This document shows, in pieces, positions 1 through 7,272 of a stretch of DNA of 9,630 bases. The DNA is from a bacterium (lineage in GTDB: Bacteria; Patescibacteria; Gracilibacteria; 1-14-2-50-48-13): assembly GCA_030430105.1 (NCBI GenBank), contig JAUIFW010000034.1, forward strand, positions 1 through 9,630, read 5' to 3'. The notes under the pieces were generated by a model. That model saw only the letters and a list, made by a program, of their open reading frames with translations. It made no database searches and was not told the DNA's origin. Position 1 is the first letter of the stretch, and the number at the start of each line of letters is the position of its first letter. The translations under genes and the position numbers were made by a program.

Positions 1-1509
1 TCAGGTGGACGCGTTGAAATATCAAGTGTTTCTGAGGATAGAGATGATAAGATTTCAGGATCTGCAAAGTCCAAAATCTCAACGTTGATGAGTGAGACGT
101 TTTATGATGAGTCGGACCCTGCGTATACTGCAGATAAGGAGAAGGTTCACAAGCAGATGCGTGATGCACTACTTACAGAGCTTGCAGTACATTTGAAGGA
201 AAGACTATTATCCTCTCCTTCAACTGATCGGACTGAGCTTCTGAGAATTCTTGGAGATGATCCTTCTTCGGATAAGACCATTACCGTTGCCCTTCTTATT
301 GAAAAGAAGAGTCGTTTGGGTAGGTTCCCAAAGCTCAAGCATGCACTAGATCATTACGATGAAAGTAATCTGGCAGCAAGTACCGCTCTTCAAAAGCTTG
401 CGGATACACTTAATGAGCATGCCCAGGTACAAGCATCCACTGAGGAACAAATGACGCAGGCAGCAAAGGAGGCGACTGAGGGAGATGATTCTTGGTATGG
501 TAGATCGAAGGAGGGGCTTAAGAAGTTTGCTGCGCAATCAGGTAAGGAGCTTCAGAAAACTTTGGATAATCCATTTGGTATTATTGATAATCCTCTTGCT
601 GGTGCGAGTGTACTTGCTGCGGTTATGCTTCTTTTTCTTCCAAAGGATTCGAATAGTGGTTTTGTGAAACTATTGCGGGGACTTGGCTGGGCTGGTGTTG
701 CTAACCTAGGTCTCAAGGCCCTTTGGCCTGGTATGCGCCATAGTTTGTTTGCACCTGGTGATGCGGCCAAGGGGCTTGGAACAAGAGCCTCTCAGTGGAT
801 GCAGTGGCTAGGTGGTGAAGGAAGCATGTCCTCCAGAGAGATGGAGCAATTTGTTCAGTCTGGTGATATGGAGAAGGTTGAGAAAACGCTCAGTTCTCAT
901 TTGGACAAAAGAGACTTGCGCTTTATTGCGCTTGCAGCAGATGCAAAACTCAGCAATATCGCCCATGGTTCCTCTGCGGTGAAGGTGGATATGAAAGATA
1001 TTGAGTTTTTCCCAAATGATCAGGGTCTAGATAAGCTCTATAGCCAGGGAGAAATTGATATGATTGAGGCGACCAAGCGACCTACTAGTGAGCTTGCTGC
1101 GGTGTACAAGCGTATGTTTGATATTGTTGAACTTGGTACGGGTCAGCCTAGGGTCAAGAAGGCTCTGCTGGCTCCTCAGAATCAAGCGATGGTACAATAC
1201 TACCTTCCAGGTAATCCCACGATTACGCAGGCGGTGGTGGATGGTATGTCGCCTACCCTACGGTCGTATTTATTTGTGAAGCTTCGCTACCATGCACAAG
1301 GTGGAAAGAATGTGATGCTACAACGATTACAGAACTTCAATACCTCTTCTCTTTCTGCCGTGGATAGACAGCGGTTTCAAAAGGGAGTTGATGAGGCAAA
1401 GAATCGATTGAAACCAAATCCAAATCTCAGCGAGATGCTGGATATGGTTGCGAATGATAATGATCCGTTGCTTGATATGAATTGGGCGCTTGAGAAAGTA
1501 GAAGGGTAG
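1..1509 (+). CDS. Uncharacterised protein, 5' end outside the window
   Basis: The reading frame has no stop from base 1 to the TAG at 1507-1509, giving 502 visible residues. TTG at 85 and ATG at 88 are possible internal starts, but the codons before them are open and unremarkable, so the gene most likely begins upstream and I annotate it as 5' partial. I do not recognise a family. The protein is mostly charged and helix-prone. It has a hydrophobic patch at about visible residues 197-213 (nt 589-640) and a second, weaker one at about 228-244, which could be one or two membrane segments or a buried helical hairpin. The downstream part (about residues 275-500) is soluble-looking, with many Leu, Lys and Asp. 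No catalytic motif or signal peptide is visible, though the true N-terminus is not in view. It converges on the SPFH gene across a repeat element. Confidence that it is a real gene is high; no function is assigned. Confidence 0.8.
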   Translation, partial: SGGRVEISSVSEDRDDKISGSAKSKISTLMSETFYDESDPAYTADKEKVHKQMRDALLTELAVHLKERLLSSPSTDRTELLRILGDDPSSDKTITVALLIEKKSRLGRFPKLKHALDHYDESNLAASTALQKLADTLNEHAQVQASTEEQMTQAAKEATEGDDSWYGRSKEGLKKFAAQSGKELQKTLDNPFGIIDNPLAGASVLAAVMLLFLPKDSNSGFVKLLRGLGWAGVANLGLKALWPGMRHSLFAPGDAAKGLGTRASQWMQWLGGEGSMSSREMEQFVQSGDMEKVEKTLSSHLDKRDLRFIALAADAKLSNIAHGSSAVKVDMKDIEFFPNDQGLDKLYSQGEIDMIEATKRPTSELAAVYKRMFDIVELGTGQPRVKKALLAPQNQAMVQYYLPGNPTITQAVVDGMSPTLRSYLFVKLRYHAQGGKNVMLQRLQNFNTSSLSAVDRQRFQKGVDEAKNRLKPNPNLSEMLDMVANDNDPLLDMNWALEKVEG

Positions 1510-1510
1510 G

Positions 1511-1529
1511 CACAGGCCTTTGGCCTGTG
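1511..1529 (+). other. GC-rich 8-bp hairpin after the left-edge gene
   Basis: CACAGGCC at 1511-1518 pairs with GGCCTGTG at 1522-1529 around a TTT loop, starting one base after the stop codon of the upstream gene. It is followed by AAAGATTAAAT instead of a T-run, so it is not a standard intrinsic terminator on the plus strand. It may protect the mRNA 3' end or help the larger adjacent hairpin to terminate transcription. It has a counterpart at 1618-1632 at the end of the convergent gene. Confidence 0.6.
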
Positions 1530-1617
1530 AAAGATTAAATCGCTAAAGACTAAAGATTAAATTCTAGAGTATGCTCTATTTAATCTTTAGTCTTTAGTAT
1601 TTAGTAATTTAATCTTT
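1530..1617. repeat. Long AT-rich inverted repeat with heptameric arms
   Basis: The outer arms AAAGATTAAAT (1530-1540) and ATTTAATCTTT (1607-1617) are exact reverse complements. The inner arms at 1543-1562 and 1578-1597 are a perfect 20-bp inverted repeat, extended towards the loop by AGAG/CTCT (1566-1569 with 1574-1577). The arms are built from 7-mers. The right arm reads ATTTAAT (1578-1584), CTTTAGT (1585-1591), CTTTAGT (1592-1598) and ATTTAGT (1599-1605). On the opposite strand these are ACTAAAT, ACTAAAG, ACTAAAG and ATTAAAT. The left arm carries three matching units at 1542-1562. The element fills the space between two convergent genes, where a bidirectional terminator or a REP-like dispersed repeat would be expected. 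Confidence 0.85.
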
Positions 1618-1632
1618 CGATGCGTAGCATCG
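1618..1632 (-). other. 6-bp hairpin after the SPFH gene
   Basis: CGATGC (1618-1623) pairs with GCATCG (1627-1632) around a 3-nt loop. It lies just past the TAG stop of the minus-strand SPFH gene (1635-1637). Read on the minus strand it is followed by AAAGATTAAAT, the same arrangement that follows the plus-strand gene at 1511-1540. Both convergent genes therefore end in a GC-containing hairpin plus the same AT-rich 11-mer. Confidence 0.55.
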
Positions 1633-1634
1633 TC

Positions 1635-2402
1635 CTATTCTATGGTGACAAACGGTGTTGCTCCACCTGTCACCTTTGGCATTACGCCGTTCCATTTCTC
1701 GATTGCTCGTAGCTGCAAGAGTTCTGGGGTGAGCTCTTGCTTTTGTAGTCTGAGCGCTTCTGCCTCAGCCTTTGCTTGCTCGATTTTTTGCTGTGCCTGT
1801 ATTTTTACCCGCTCAAGTTCCCACTTCTCACGAAGGGCTTGCTGCTCAGCCGTTTGCTTTTCCTCGATAGCCTTGTCGAATTCTGGAGAGAAGGAAAAGT
1901 CCACGATGGATACCTCATCGACCACAATATAGGTCTCGGAAAGTCTACTGTTGAGTATCTCCGTAATCGTATCCTTTACTTCCCTTCTTTTCGTGATTAG
2001 TTCTTCTGCCGTAAACTGTGCTGTGGATGCTTTCACGGCCTCTTCGATCGCTGGCTTGATAATCTTTGTCTCATAGTTGAGTCCAATTTCTCGATACAGG
2101 TTGTTTACATCTTCTGGATCCGGGAAGAAGTTGATTGCTACTACGGTAGTGACCGATTGTAGGTCTCTTGATGCTGAATTAGAGGAGTACTCTACCTTTT
2201 GTGTCTTTACATCCACATTTACAATCCTCTGGATAAATGGCATGCGAAGGTGAATTCCCTCTGCGAGAATATCTTCAGATACTACACCGAGCGTTACTTC
2301 TACACCTCGTTCTCCTGGGTTTACAATACGCAGTGAAGCAAAGAGTAGTATGAGAATCAGGGCACCTAGGATGATGCCTCCTGACATGAGAAAATTTTTC
2401 AT
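1635..2402 (-). CDS. SPFH/prohibitin-family membrane protein
   Basis: 255 residues. The N-terminus is a single hydrophobic segment at about residues 8-24 (GGIILGALILILLFASL), a membrane anchor. It is followed by RIVNPGERGVEVTLG, typical of the start of a prohibitin-like SPFH (band 7) domain, which runs to about residue 185. A charged region rich in Ala, Glu, Gln and Lys at about 175-225 is a predicted coiled coil. It ends in LLQLRAIEKWNGVMPKV, a tail common in bacterial prohibitin homologues. Such proteins form ring-like membrane assemblies and often associate with membrane proteases such as FtsH or organise membrane domains; the partner here is unknown. No NfeD or protease gene lies beside it. 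The ATG at 2402 has no Shine-Dalgarno; its leader contains ACCCCC. It is divergent from dnaX and convergent with the left-edge gene. Confidence 0.9.
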   Translation of the reverse strand: MKNFLMSGGIILGALILILLFASLRIVNPGERGVEVTLGVVSEDILAEGIHLRMPFIQRIVNVDVKTQKVEYSSNSASRDLQSVTTVVAINFFPDPEDVNNLYREIGLNYETKIIKPAIEEAVKASTAQFTAEELITKRREVKDTITEILNSRLSETYIVVDEVSIVDFSFSPEFDKAIEEKQTAEQQALREKWELERVKIQAQQKIEQAKAEAEALRLQKQELTPELLQLRAIEKWNGVMPKVTGGATPFVTIE

Positions 2403-2533
2403 CGAATGGGGGTTATATAGATATACAATACATCTCTATTCCTCTTTGACAAGTATTGCTTCAGACTTGTCTATCTGCTTGATGCTCACTGCTTCCTGTA
2501 TTAGGGTGTTGATGTACTCTTAACGCCTGTTAC
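2403..2533. promoter_or_regulatory. Divergent intergenic region, SPFH gene / dnaX
   Basis: 131 nt between two divergent starts must hold both promoters. On the plus strand a perfect TTGACA lies at 2446-2451, but no good -10 follows at 16-18 nt (closest is CTATCT at 2471-2476, spacer 19). On the minus strand TTGTCA (2452-2447) overlaps the same bases, with TATTGT (2430-2425) 16 nt downstream, ahead of the SPFH start. The two -35 candidates would therefore share bases and their polymerases would compete. These assignments are weak. Confidence 0.3.
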
Positions 2534-3877
2534 GTGTCCCACACTACGCTCTATCGCAAATATCGACCTCAGTGTTTTGATGAGGTACTTGGACAGGAAC
2601 ATGTGACCCAAACCTTGCGTAATAGTTTGAAAAAAGCTCGTGTGACGCACGCATACCTTTTTTCAGGACCGAGAGGGACGGGGAAAACTTCTACTGCCCG
2701 CATCCTTGCAAAGGCACTTCTCTGTGAGTCCCCTACGGAGGCTATGGAGGCCTGTGGATCGTGCTCCTCTTGCGTGGATGTGATGCAGGGTGGGCATATC
2801 GATTTGATAGAAATCGACGCTGCTTCGCATCGAGGTATCGATGAAATGCGTGCGCTTCGTGAGGGTGTGCAGTTCACTCCTCATCGAGGGAAAAAGAAGG
2901 TATATATTATCGATGAGGTGCACATGCTTAGTAAGGATGCCTCCAATGCGCTCCTTAAGACTCTTGAGGAGCCACCTGCGTATGTGCATTTTATGCTCGC
3001 AACTACAGAGCTTCATAAAATTTTGGACACGATTGTGAGTCGGTGTCAGGTGTTTCACCTACAACCCGTCTCGGCTGAAATTATCGCTGCGCATGTGCAG
3101 GAGGTTGCGAAGAAGGAAGGACTTGATGTGGATGCGCATCGCGGTAAGGAGGTTGCAGGACTAGCTCATGGAGGAATGCGAGATGCACTCTCTTTATTGG
3201 AGCAAGTACTTGCGGGTACAGAAGGGCAAGGAGATCCTGCTTCGCTCGATACTTTTGTTGCATGCTTTTTGGATGCGTATGAACAACATGAATCTCTTGA
3301 ACGCTTGTATGCGGTGCTGGATCAGGTGAAAGCACATGGCCTTGGGCATGATCGTTTTCTCACTGAGCTTCTTTCTCAGGCATTTATACGTCTCCGCGCA
3401 TCTTTGGCCTCTGGTGCTGGGAATTCGCGTTTAACAGGGTTGCTTCGATTGATTCAAGAGTCTCTACCCGAGGCAAAGTATGCAACTATGCCCCTGCTAC
3501 CTTTTGAGGTGCGACTTGCTACGGCGGAGCTATCTGATGCACCGACTACCCATGTCAGTACACCTACATCTAAGCAAACAGTTGACCAGTCTCCGCGGAA
3601 GCCCACAGTTTTAGATAGTGCGCCCACCACTGCAGAGGTGCGTAAGCCTGCTGCTCTACTGTCTACAAAAGCTCAGGCACAGGCTTCGGATGTGGATGTC
3701 AAGCCTGCGGCTGCTACTTCTGAAACCCTTGATAAAGCACCTTTGAAACCTGCTCCTACACCTAAGCCCTCAGTAAAGTCTGAGGAGCCAGCTCCTGAGC
3801 GCCCTGCTCCACCGGAGTCAGTTTCACCATCCGTAGAAGATATAGCTTCCTTGTTTGGAGGCTCTGTAGAACCTTAA
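2534..3877 (+). CDS. dnaX: DNA polymerase III clamp-loader subunit DnaX (gamma/tau)
   Basis: 447 residues from a GTG start; the frame has a stop shortly upstream and no better start, and the N-terminus (SHTTLYRKYRPQCFDEVLGQ) is the family's opening. It is the AAA+ ATPase of the clamp loader, which places the sliding clamp on DNA. Visible motifs: Walker A GPRGTGKT (45-52), zinc-module cysteines C64, C74, C77 and C80, Walker B VYIIDE (123-128) with EEPP at 145-148, the SRC arginine-finger motif (169-171), and sensor-2 GGMRDALSLLEQ (213-224). A helical collar domain spans roughly 240-340. After that comes a low-complexity Pro/Ala/Lys/Ser/Thr linker (about 345-430) and a short end, VEDIASLFGG. 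The protein is clearly shorter than E. coli tau (643 aa) and lacks a recognisable DnaB/alpha-binding region, so it resembles a gamma-like form. No Shine-Dalgarno is visible. fmt follows 9 nt later, almost certainly co-transcribed. Confidence 0.96.
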   Translation: MSHTTLYRKYRPQCFDEVLGQEHVTQTLRNSLKKARVTHAYLFSGPRGTGKTSTARILAKALLCESPTEAMEACGSCSSCVDVMQGGHIDLIEIDAASHRGIDEMRALREGVQFTPHRGKKKVYIIDEVHMLSKDASNALLKTLEEPPAYVHFMLATTELHKILDTIVSRCQVFHLQPVSAEIIAAHVQEVAKKEGLDVDAHRGKEVAGLAHGGMRDALSLLEQVLAGTEGQGDPASLDTFVACFLDAYEQHESLERLYAVLDQVKAHGLGHDRFLTELLSQAFIRLRASLASGAGNSRLTGLLRLIQESLPEAKYATMPLLPFEVRLATAELSDAPTTHVSTPTSKQTVDQSPRKPTVLDSAPTTAEVRKPAALLSTKAQAQASDVDVKPAAATSETLDKAPLKPAPTPKPSVKSEEPAPERPAPPESVSPSVEDIASLFGGSVEP

Positions 3878-3886
3878 TCCCAGACT

Positions 3887-4831
3887 ATGCCCTACCGCGT
3901 TGTATGTATGGGGACGCCAGACTTTGGTGTCCCAAGTTTTGAAGCCTTGATACAAGACCCACGATTTGATGTGGTACTTTTTGTTTCGCAACCTGCTAAG
4001 CCACAGGGACGCAAGGGTGAGGTGAAGCCTACGCCAGTCATGGCGCTTGCTGAGCAGTATGCGATTCCTTGCATTACACCTAGTTCCCTCAAGAGTGAAG
4101 AAGTCCTGAGCAAGCTAGAAGAGACTCAGGCAGATTTCTTTGTAGTGATTGCCTATGGAAAAATTGTGTCACAGCGCGTACTCGATATGCCAAGCATCGC
4201 GGCTATCAATGTTCATGGGTCTCTCTTGCCTAGACATCGAGGGGCATCACCGATACAGGCTTCTTTACTTGCTGGTGATGAAAAGCTTGGAATATCCATC
4301 ATGCGCATGACTGCTGGCATGGATGAGGGGCCGTTTTACAGTAAGCATTCTATATCCAACGCTACTTCACTTACTGCTGGAGAGGCTTTTGAGCGCTTAT
4401 CTGCTCTCAGTGCAGAGGTGCTTCCACAGGCACTCTGTGATATTGCAGAGGGTCAGGAGGAAGTGGCTCAGAACGAAGAACTCGCTACGTATTGTGGAAA
4501 GCTGCGTAAGGAGGAGGGAGAACTTGATTGGGAGCTTTCTGCCGATGAAATTCTACGAAGATGGCAGGCATATACGCCGTGGCCTAGCGTGTATACGTTC
4601 CTCGAAGGAAAACGTGTGAAACTGCTACAGCTCGAGCACTCTGATCGCAAGGGACTACTTCCAGGGCATCTGGAAGAGCATGAAGGAAAACTTTACGTCG
4701 GGACTGGCAGCGCTCCGCTCTGCATTGTTCGTCTTCAGAAGGAAGGTGGAAAGGCTATGACTGCTCGGGACTTTTTGGCGGGTCTGCAGATTGCGCCTCA
4801 CGAGCTAGTGTTTCGCCCTCAATCATCATAA
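3887..4831 (+). CDS. fmt: Methionyl-tRNA formyltransferase
   Basis: 314 residues, the usual family length. It formylates Met-tRNAfMet with 10-formyl-tetrahydrofolate before translation initiation. The N-terminus MPYRVVCMGTPDFGVPSFEAL is the typical Rossmann-like start. The folate-binding/catalytic core shows INVHGSLLPRHRGASPIQ, with Asn108 and His110, and MTAGMDEGP with Asp146; these match the Asn-His-Asp catalytic set of formyltransferases. The C-terminal domain ends with the conserved pattern KAMTARDFLAG (from about residue 289), implicated in tRNA binding. The gene starts 9 nt after dnaX and is probably translated from the same message; no Shine-Dalgarno is seen before the ATG. Its last 77 nt are antisense to the end of miaA. 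Stop TAA at 4829-4831. Confidence 0.97.
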   Translation: MPYRVVCMGTPDFGVPSFEALIQDPRFDVVLFVSQPAKPQGRKGEVKPTPVMALAEQYAIPCITPSSLKSEEVLSKLEETQADFFVVIAYGKIVSQRVLDMPSIAAINVHGSLLPRHRGASPIQASLLAGDEKLGISIMRMTAGMDEGPFYSKHSISNATSLTAGEAFERLSALSAEVLPQALCDIAEGQEEVAQNEELATYCGKLRKEEGELDWELSADEILRRWQAYTPWPSVYTFLEGKRVKLLQLEHSDRKGLLPGHLEEHEGKLYVGTGSAPLCIVRLQKEGGKAMTARDFLAGLQIAPHELVFRPQSS

Positions 4832-5726
4832 CTTGATACTGGGTCCTAAGTCTGCGAAGCCAGGTTTCTTGTCGCTTTGCGTACTTTCTCGCACCTCGCT
4901 TAGTGAGCTCTATGGCTTTTTCCAGCGATATCTTCCGTTCGATATATTGAAGGCACTCTCTGTATCCAATACTGCTCATAGACTCGAGATCCTTGGTATA
5001 TCCTTTGCTTCTTAGCTCGTGCGTTTCTTTGACGATGGATGGCTTCGCATCAAACATGTGTTGATGTCGTTTGTTGATCCTAGTTTTTAGTGTGGATCGA
5101 TCCCATTCAATAGCAAGTACCTTCGCTTGGTACTGACTTTTTTTCTTCCCCTTTTGTTCTGACTTTGGTCTCCCAGTTACTTCATATATTTCCAAGGCTC
5201 TAAGGAGATAGCGTAGGTTGTGCCTTCCCAATGCTTTCGCTTCTGCAGGATCAACTTCTTCTAAGCGTTGGTATACAGCTTCTGTGCCCACCTCTTCTGC
5301 CCAGCGTTCTAATTTGCTTCGTATGCCTTGATCTGACTTTGGACCAAAGGACAGGTCGAAGAGAATACTCTCAAGATAAAGGCCTGTTCCCCCTGCTAAG
5401 ATAGGTAGATTTCCTCTTTCTTTGATAGCTTGTATAGCAGCGTCTGCATGCTTTCTGTAATCAGCCACAGTAAATACTTCGTCTGGATCGCATATGTCAA
5501 AGAGATGATGAGGAATATCTCCCATCTCTTCCTTTGTGGCTTTTCCTGTTCCTATATCCATCCCCGTATAGATTTGCCTTGAGTCCATGTTGATAACCTC
5601 TCCACCCAGGGCCTTTGCTAGCTCAATACTGAGATGCGTCTTGCCTGAGGCTGTGGGCCCATAGATACAGAGGATTTCCGGACTTTCTTGTTCTACCTTG
5701 CTGATGATGCTCGAGAGATAGCTCAT
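4755..5726 (-). CDS. miaA: tRNA dimethylallyltransferase
   Basis: 323 residues. MiaA transfers a dimethylallyl group to N6 of A37 in tRNAs that read codons beginning with U. Visible motifs: P-loop GPTASGKT (23-30), DSRQIYTGMDIGTGK (48-62) with the catalytic Asp48, GGTGLYLESIL (from 112) with Thr114, EWDR, and SIGYRECLQYI in the C-terminal half, followed by the basic KRGARKYAKRQETWLRR helix. The ATG overlaps the rlmD stop as ATGA (5726-5723), so translation is probably coupled to rlmD and the two form one minus-strand operon. The last 25 residues (about 299-323), including the Asp/Pro-rich end, are encoded opposite the conserved 3' end of fmt. This tail lies beyond the usual family end and is probably a secondary extension. 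No miaB is in view. Confidence 0.96.
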   Translation of the reverse strand: MSYLSSIISKVEQESPEILCIYGPTASGKTHLSIELAKALGGEVINMDSRQIYTGMDIGTGKATKEEMGDIPHHLFDICDPDEVFTVADYRKHADAAIQAIKERGNLPILAGGTGLYLESILFDLSFGPKSDQGIRSKLERWAEEVGTEAVYQRLEEVDPAEAKALGRHNLRYLLRALEIYEVTGRPKSEQKGKKKSQYQAKVLAIEWDRSTLKTRINKRHQHMFDAKPSIVKETHELRSKGYTKDLESMSSIGYRECLQYIERKISLEKAIELTKRGARKYAKRQETWLRRLRTQYQVMMIEGETLAREAQSADPPKSPEQS

Positions 5727-7201
5727 TCTTTTGTCTCGAGAAGAACAACCGTTTCGACATGATAGGTTTGAGGGAACATATCTACACCCTGTACCTTTGT
5801 AATCTTGTACTTCTTTGCAAGGAACTCTAGATCTCTTGCAAGTGTTGTAGGGTTACACGAGACATAGACGATTTTTCTTGCGCGGAATTTTGGAAGTAAT
5901 TGCAGCGCCTTTGGGTGCATTCCACCTCGTGGTGGATCGATGATTACCGTATCTGGCCGCTCGAAGAGTAACGAGAATGCGTCCTTTTCTACCTTTCCTG
6001 AAATGAATTCAATATTGTGGATATTGTTGAGTTTTGCGTTGGTCTTTGCGTCTTCTACGGCATGGGTGTTTTCCTCGAGAGAAAAGATCTTCTTTGCCTC
6101 CTTCGCTAGATACATACCTATGGTTCCGGTTCCAGAGTAGAGGTCGAGTACCACTTCATTGTCTCCGATTTGTGCAAAGTCTTTTACTACATCATAGAGC
6201 TTTTCAGCTCCCTTGGTGTTGGTCTGGAAGAAGGAGAAGGCAGAGATCTTGAACATAAAGTTTCCGATCTTATCGATGATGTAGTCTCTACCATGAAGGA
6301 CATATGTTTCATCTGCCTTGGCCACATCCGCCTTGGAACTATTTACAGACCAAAGTATTGATTCCATCTTGAAGTCCTCCTTTTCTAGAAGCCTAAGCTC
6401 ATCCACGAGTGGCTCCCAGAACTCTCTTGTATAGTCCTCCGTAGTGTTTGTGATGAGGTGTACCATCACTTCCCCTGTGTGTACTCCATAACGAACAACG
6501 AGATGTCTCAATAATCCTTCGTGTGTTCGTACATTATATGCAGGGAGTCCCTTTTTCTGGATGAAGTGTTTGATGGTTTCAACGACTCCTCGCAGACCAT
6601 CGTGCATTAGCATGCAGTGATCTACGTCGACGATTTTGTAGAAGCTTCCTGAACCATGATAACCTAGGTATCTTCCTTCTTCTTCTACCGCCTTCGTGGA
6701 TGCCTCCCCTTCAGCTGCTTCAGTAACTTCTACTGCTGCCTTTCTTTTGCTGTGATAGTTTGCCTGATCCGTGTATGGCACTACACCAAAGGAAAGCTCG
6801 ATTTTGTTCCTGTATCCAAAGCTCTCTGGGCTTGGTATTATTGGTGGAAGCTCTGGCACATTGGTGATTTTACCGATGTGCGTAAGGCTTTCTTGTATAA
6901 ATTGCTGCTTATATTCCATCTGCTTTTCTATGGCTAGATTCTGCCATTTGCAGCCTCCACACACTCCAAAGTAAGGACATGGAGCAGCTTGTTCGTCTGG
7001 TGATGCCTTTAGGGTTTCTAGCTTTCTTGCGTGGCCTACGCCCTTCTTTTTCTTGGTAACAACCACCTTGCACTCTTCTCCTGGTATAGCTTGCTGCACA
7101 AAGAGAATACTTTCTCTTTCCTCCTCTTTCACTCTTGCTATTCCTAGGCCCTTATAGGCCATCTTGTTGATTTGTACATCGAATACCTGCCCTACCTTCA
7201 T
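5723..7201 (-). CDS. rlmD: RNA m5U methyltransferase, RlmD/TrmA (RumA) type
   Basis: 492 residues from the ATG at 7201. It makes 5-methyluridine in RNA using SAM, most likely in 23S rRNA (RlmD or RlmCD type), although the exact site cannot be read from sequence. In this numbering a TRAM domain occupies about 1-60 (MKVGQVFDVQINKMAYKGLG). The 4Fe-4S ligands are C75, C81 and C84 in CPYFGVCGGCKWQNL, plus C196 in VDVDHC. The Rossmann methyltransferase domain follows, with FFQTN, LDLYSGTGTIG, IIDPPRGG, the catalytic Cys449 in VSCNPTTLARDL, and the general-base Glu in HVETV near the end. An Ala/Glu-rich stretch at about 152-176 looks like an insertion relative to typical RlmD. A GTG at 7288 would add 29 residues, but that extension runs through a plausible promoter and into a hairpin arm, so I prefer 7201. 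The stop is TGA, overlapping the miaA start. Confidence 0.93.
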   Translation of the reverse strand: MKVGQVFDVQINKMAYKGLGIARVKEEERESILFVQQAIPGEECKVVVTKKKKGVGHARKLETLKASPDEQAAPCPYFGVCGGCKWQNLAIEKQMEYKQQFIQESLTHIGKITNVPELPPIIPSPESFGYRNKIELSFGVVPYTDQANYHSKRKAAVEVTEAAEGEASTKAVEEEGRYLGYHGSGSFYKIVDVDHCMLMHDGLRGVVETIKHFIQKKGLPAYNVRTHEGLLRHLVVRYGVHTGEVMVHLITNTTEDYTREFWEPLVDELRLLEKEDFKMESILWSVNSSKADVAKADETYVLHGRDYIIDKIGNFMFKISAFSFFQTNTKGAEKLYDVVKDFAQIGDNEVVLDLYSGTGTIGMYLAKEAKKIFSLEENTHAVEDAKTNAKLNNIHNIEFISGKVEKDAFSLLFERPDTVIIDPPRGGMHPKALQLLPKFRARKIVYVSCNPTTLARDLEFLAKKYKITKVQGVDMFPQTYHVETVVLLETKE

Positions 7202-7226
7202 GACATCAAATATGAAATATGGGCCT

Positions 7227-7254
7227 ACTATACGGTGGAATTGCGGTTTTGCAA
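7227..7254 (-). promoter_or_regulatory. Putative sigma-70 promoter of rlmD-miaA
   Basis: On the minus strand TTGCAA (7254-7249) and TATAGT (7232-7227) are separated by 16 nt. The -10 matches 5 of 6 consensus bases and the -35 matches 4 of 6. Transcription would start near 7220, giving a leader of about 20 nt to the ATG at 7201. This placement would put the alternative GTG at 7288 outside the transcript. Confidence 0.5.
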
Positions 7255-7272
7255 CGGGTAAAACTGGTGAGT

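Noticed and set aside
1511..1529. Classical intrinsic terminator after the left-edge gene
   Set aside because: The hairpin is good but is followed by an A-rich stretch rather than a T-run on the plus strand, so I list it as a hairpin only.
2627..2640. A-rich run GAAAAAAG in dnaX as a programmed frameshift site
   Set aside because: It lies at codons 33-34, before the ATPase motifs, in a different phase from the A-AAA-AAG slippery site, and has no supporting stem-loop that I can see. A frameshift here would abolish the protein.
2663..3058. 131-residue minus-strand open frame opposite dnaX
   Set aside because: It is antisense to the Walker A/B region of dnaX and its composition follows from the codons on the other strand.
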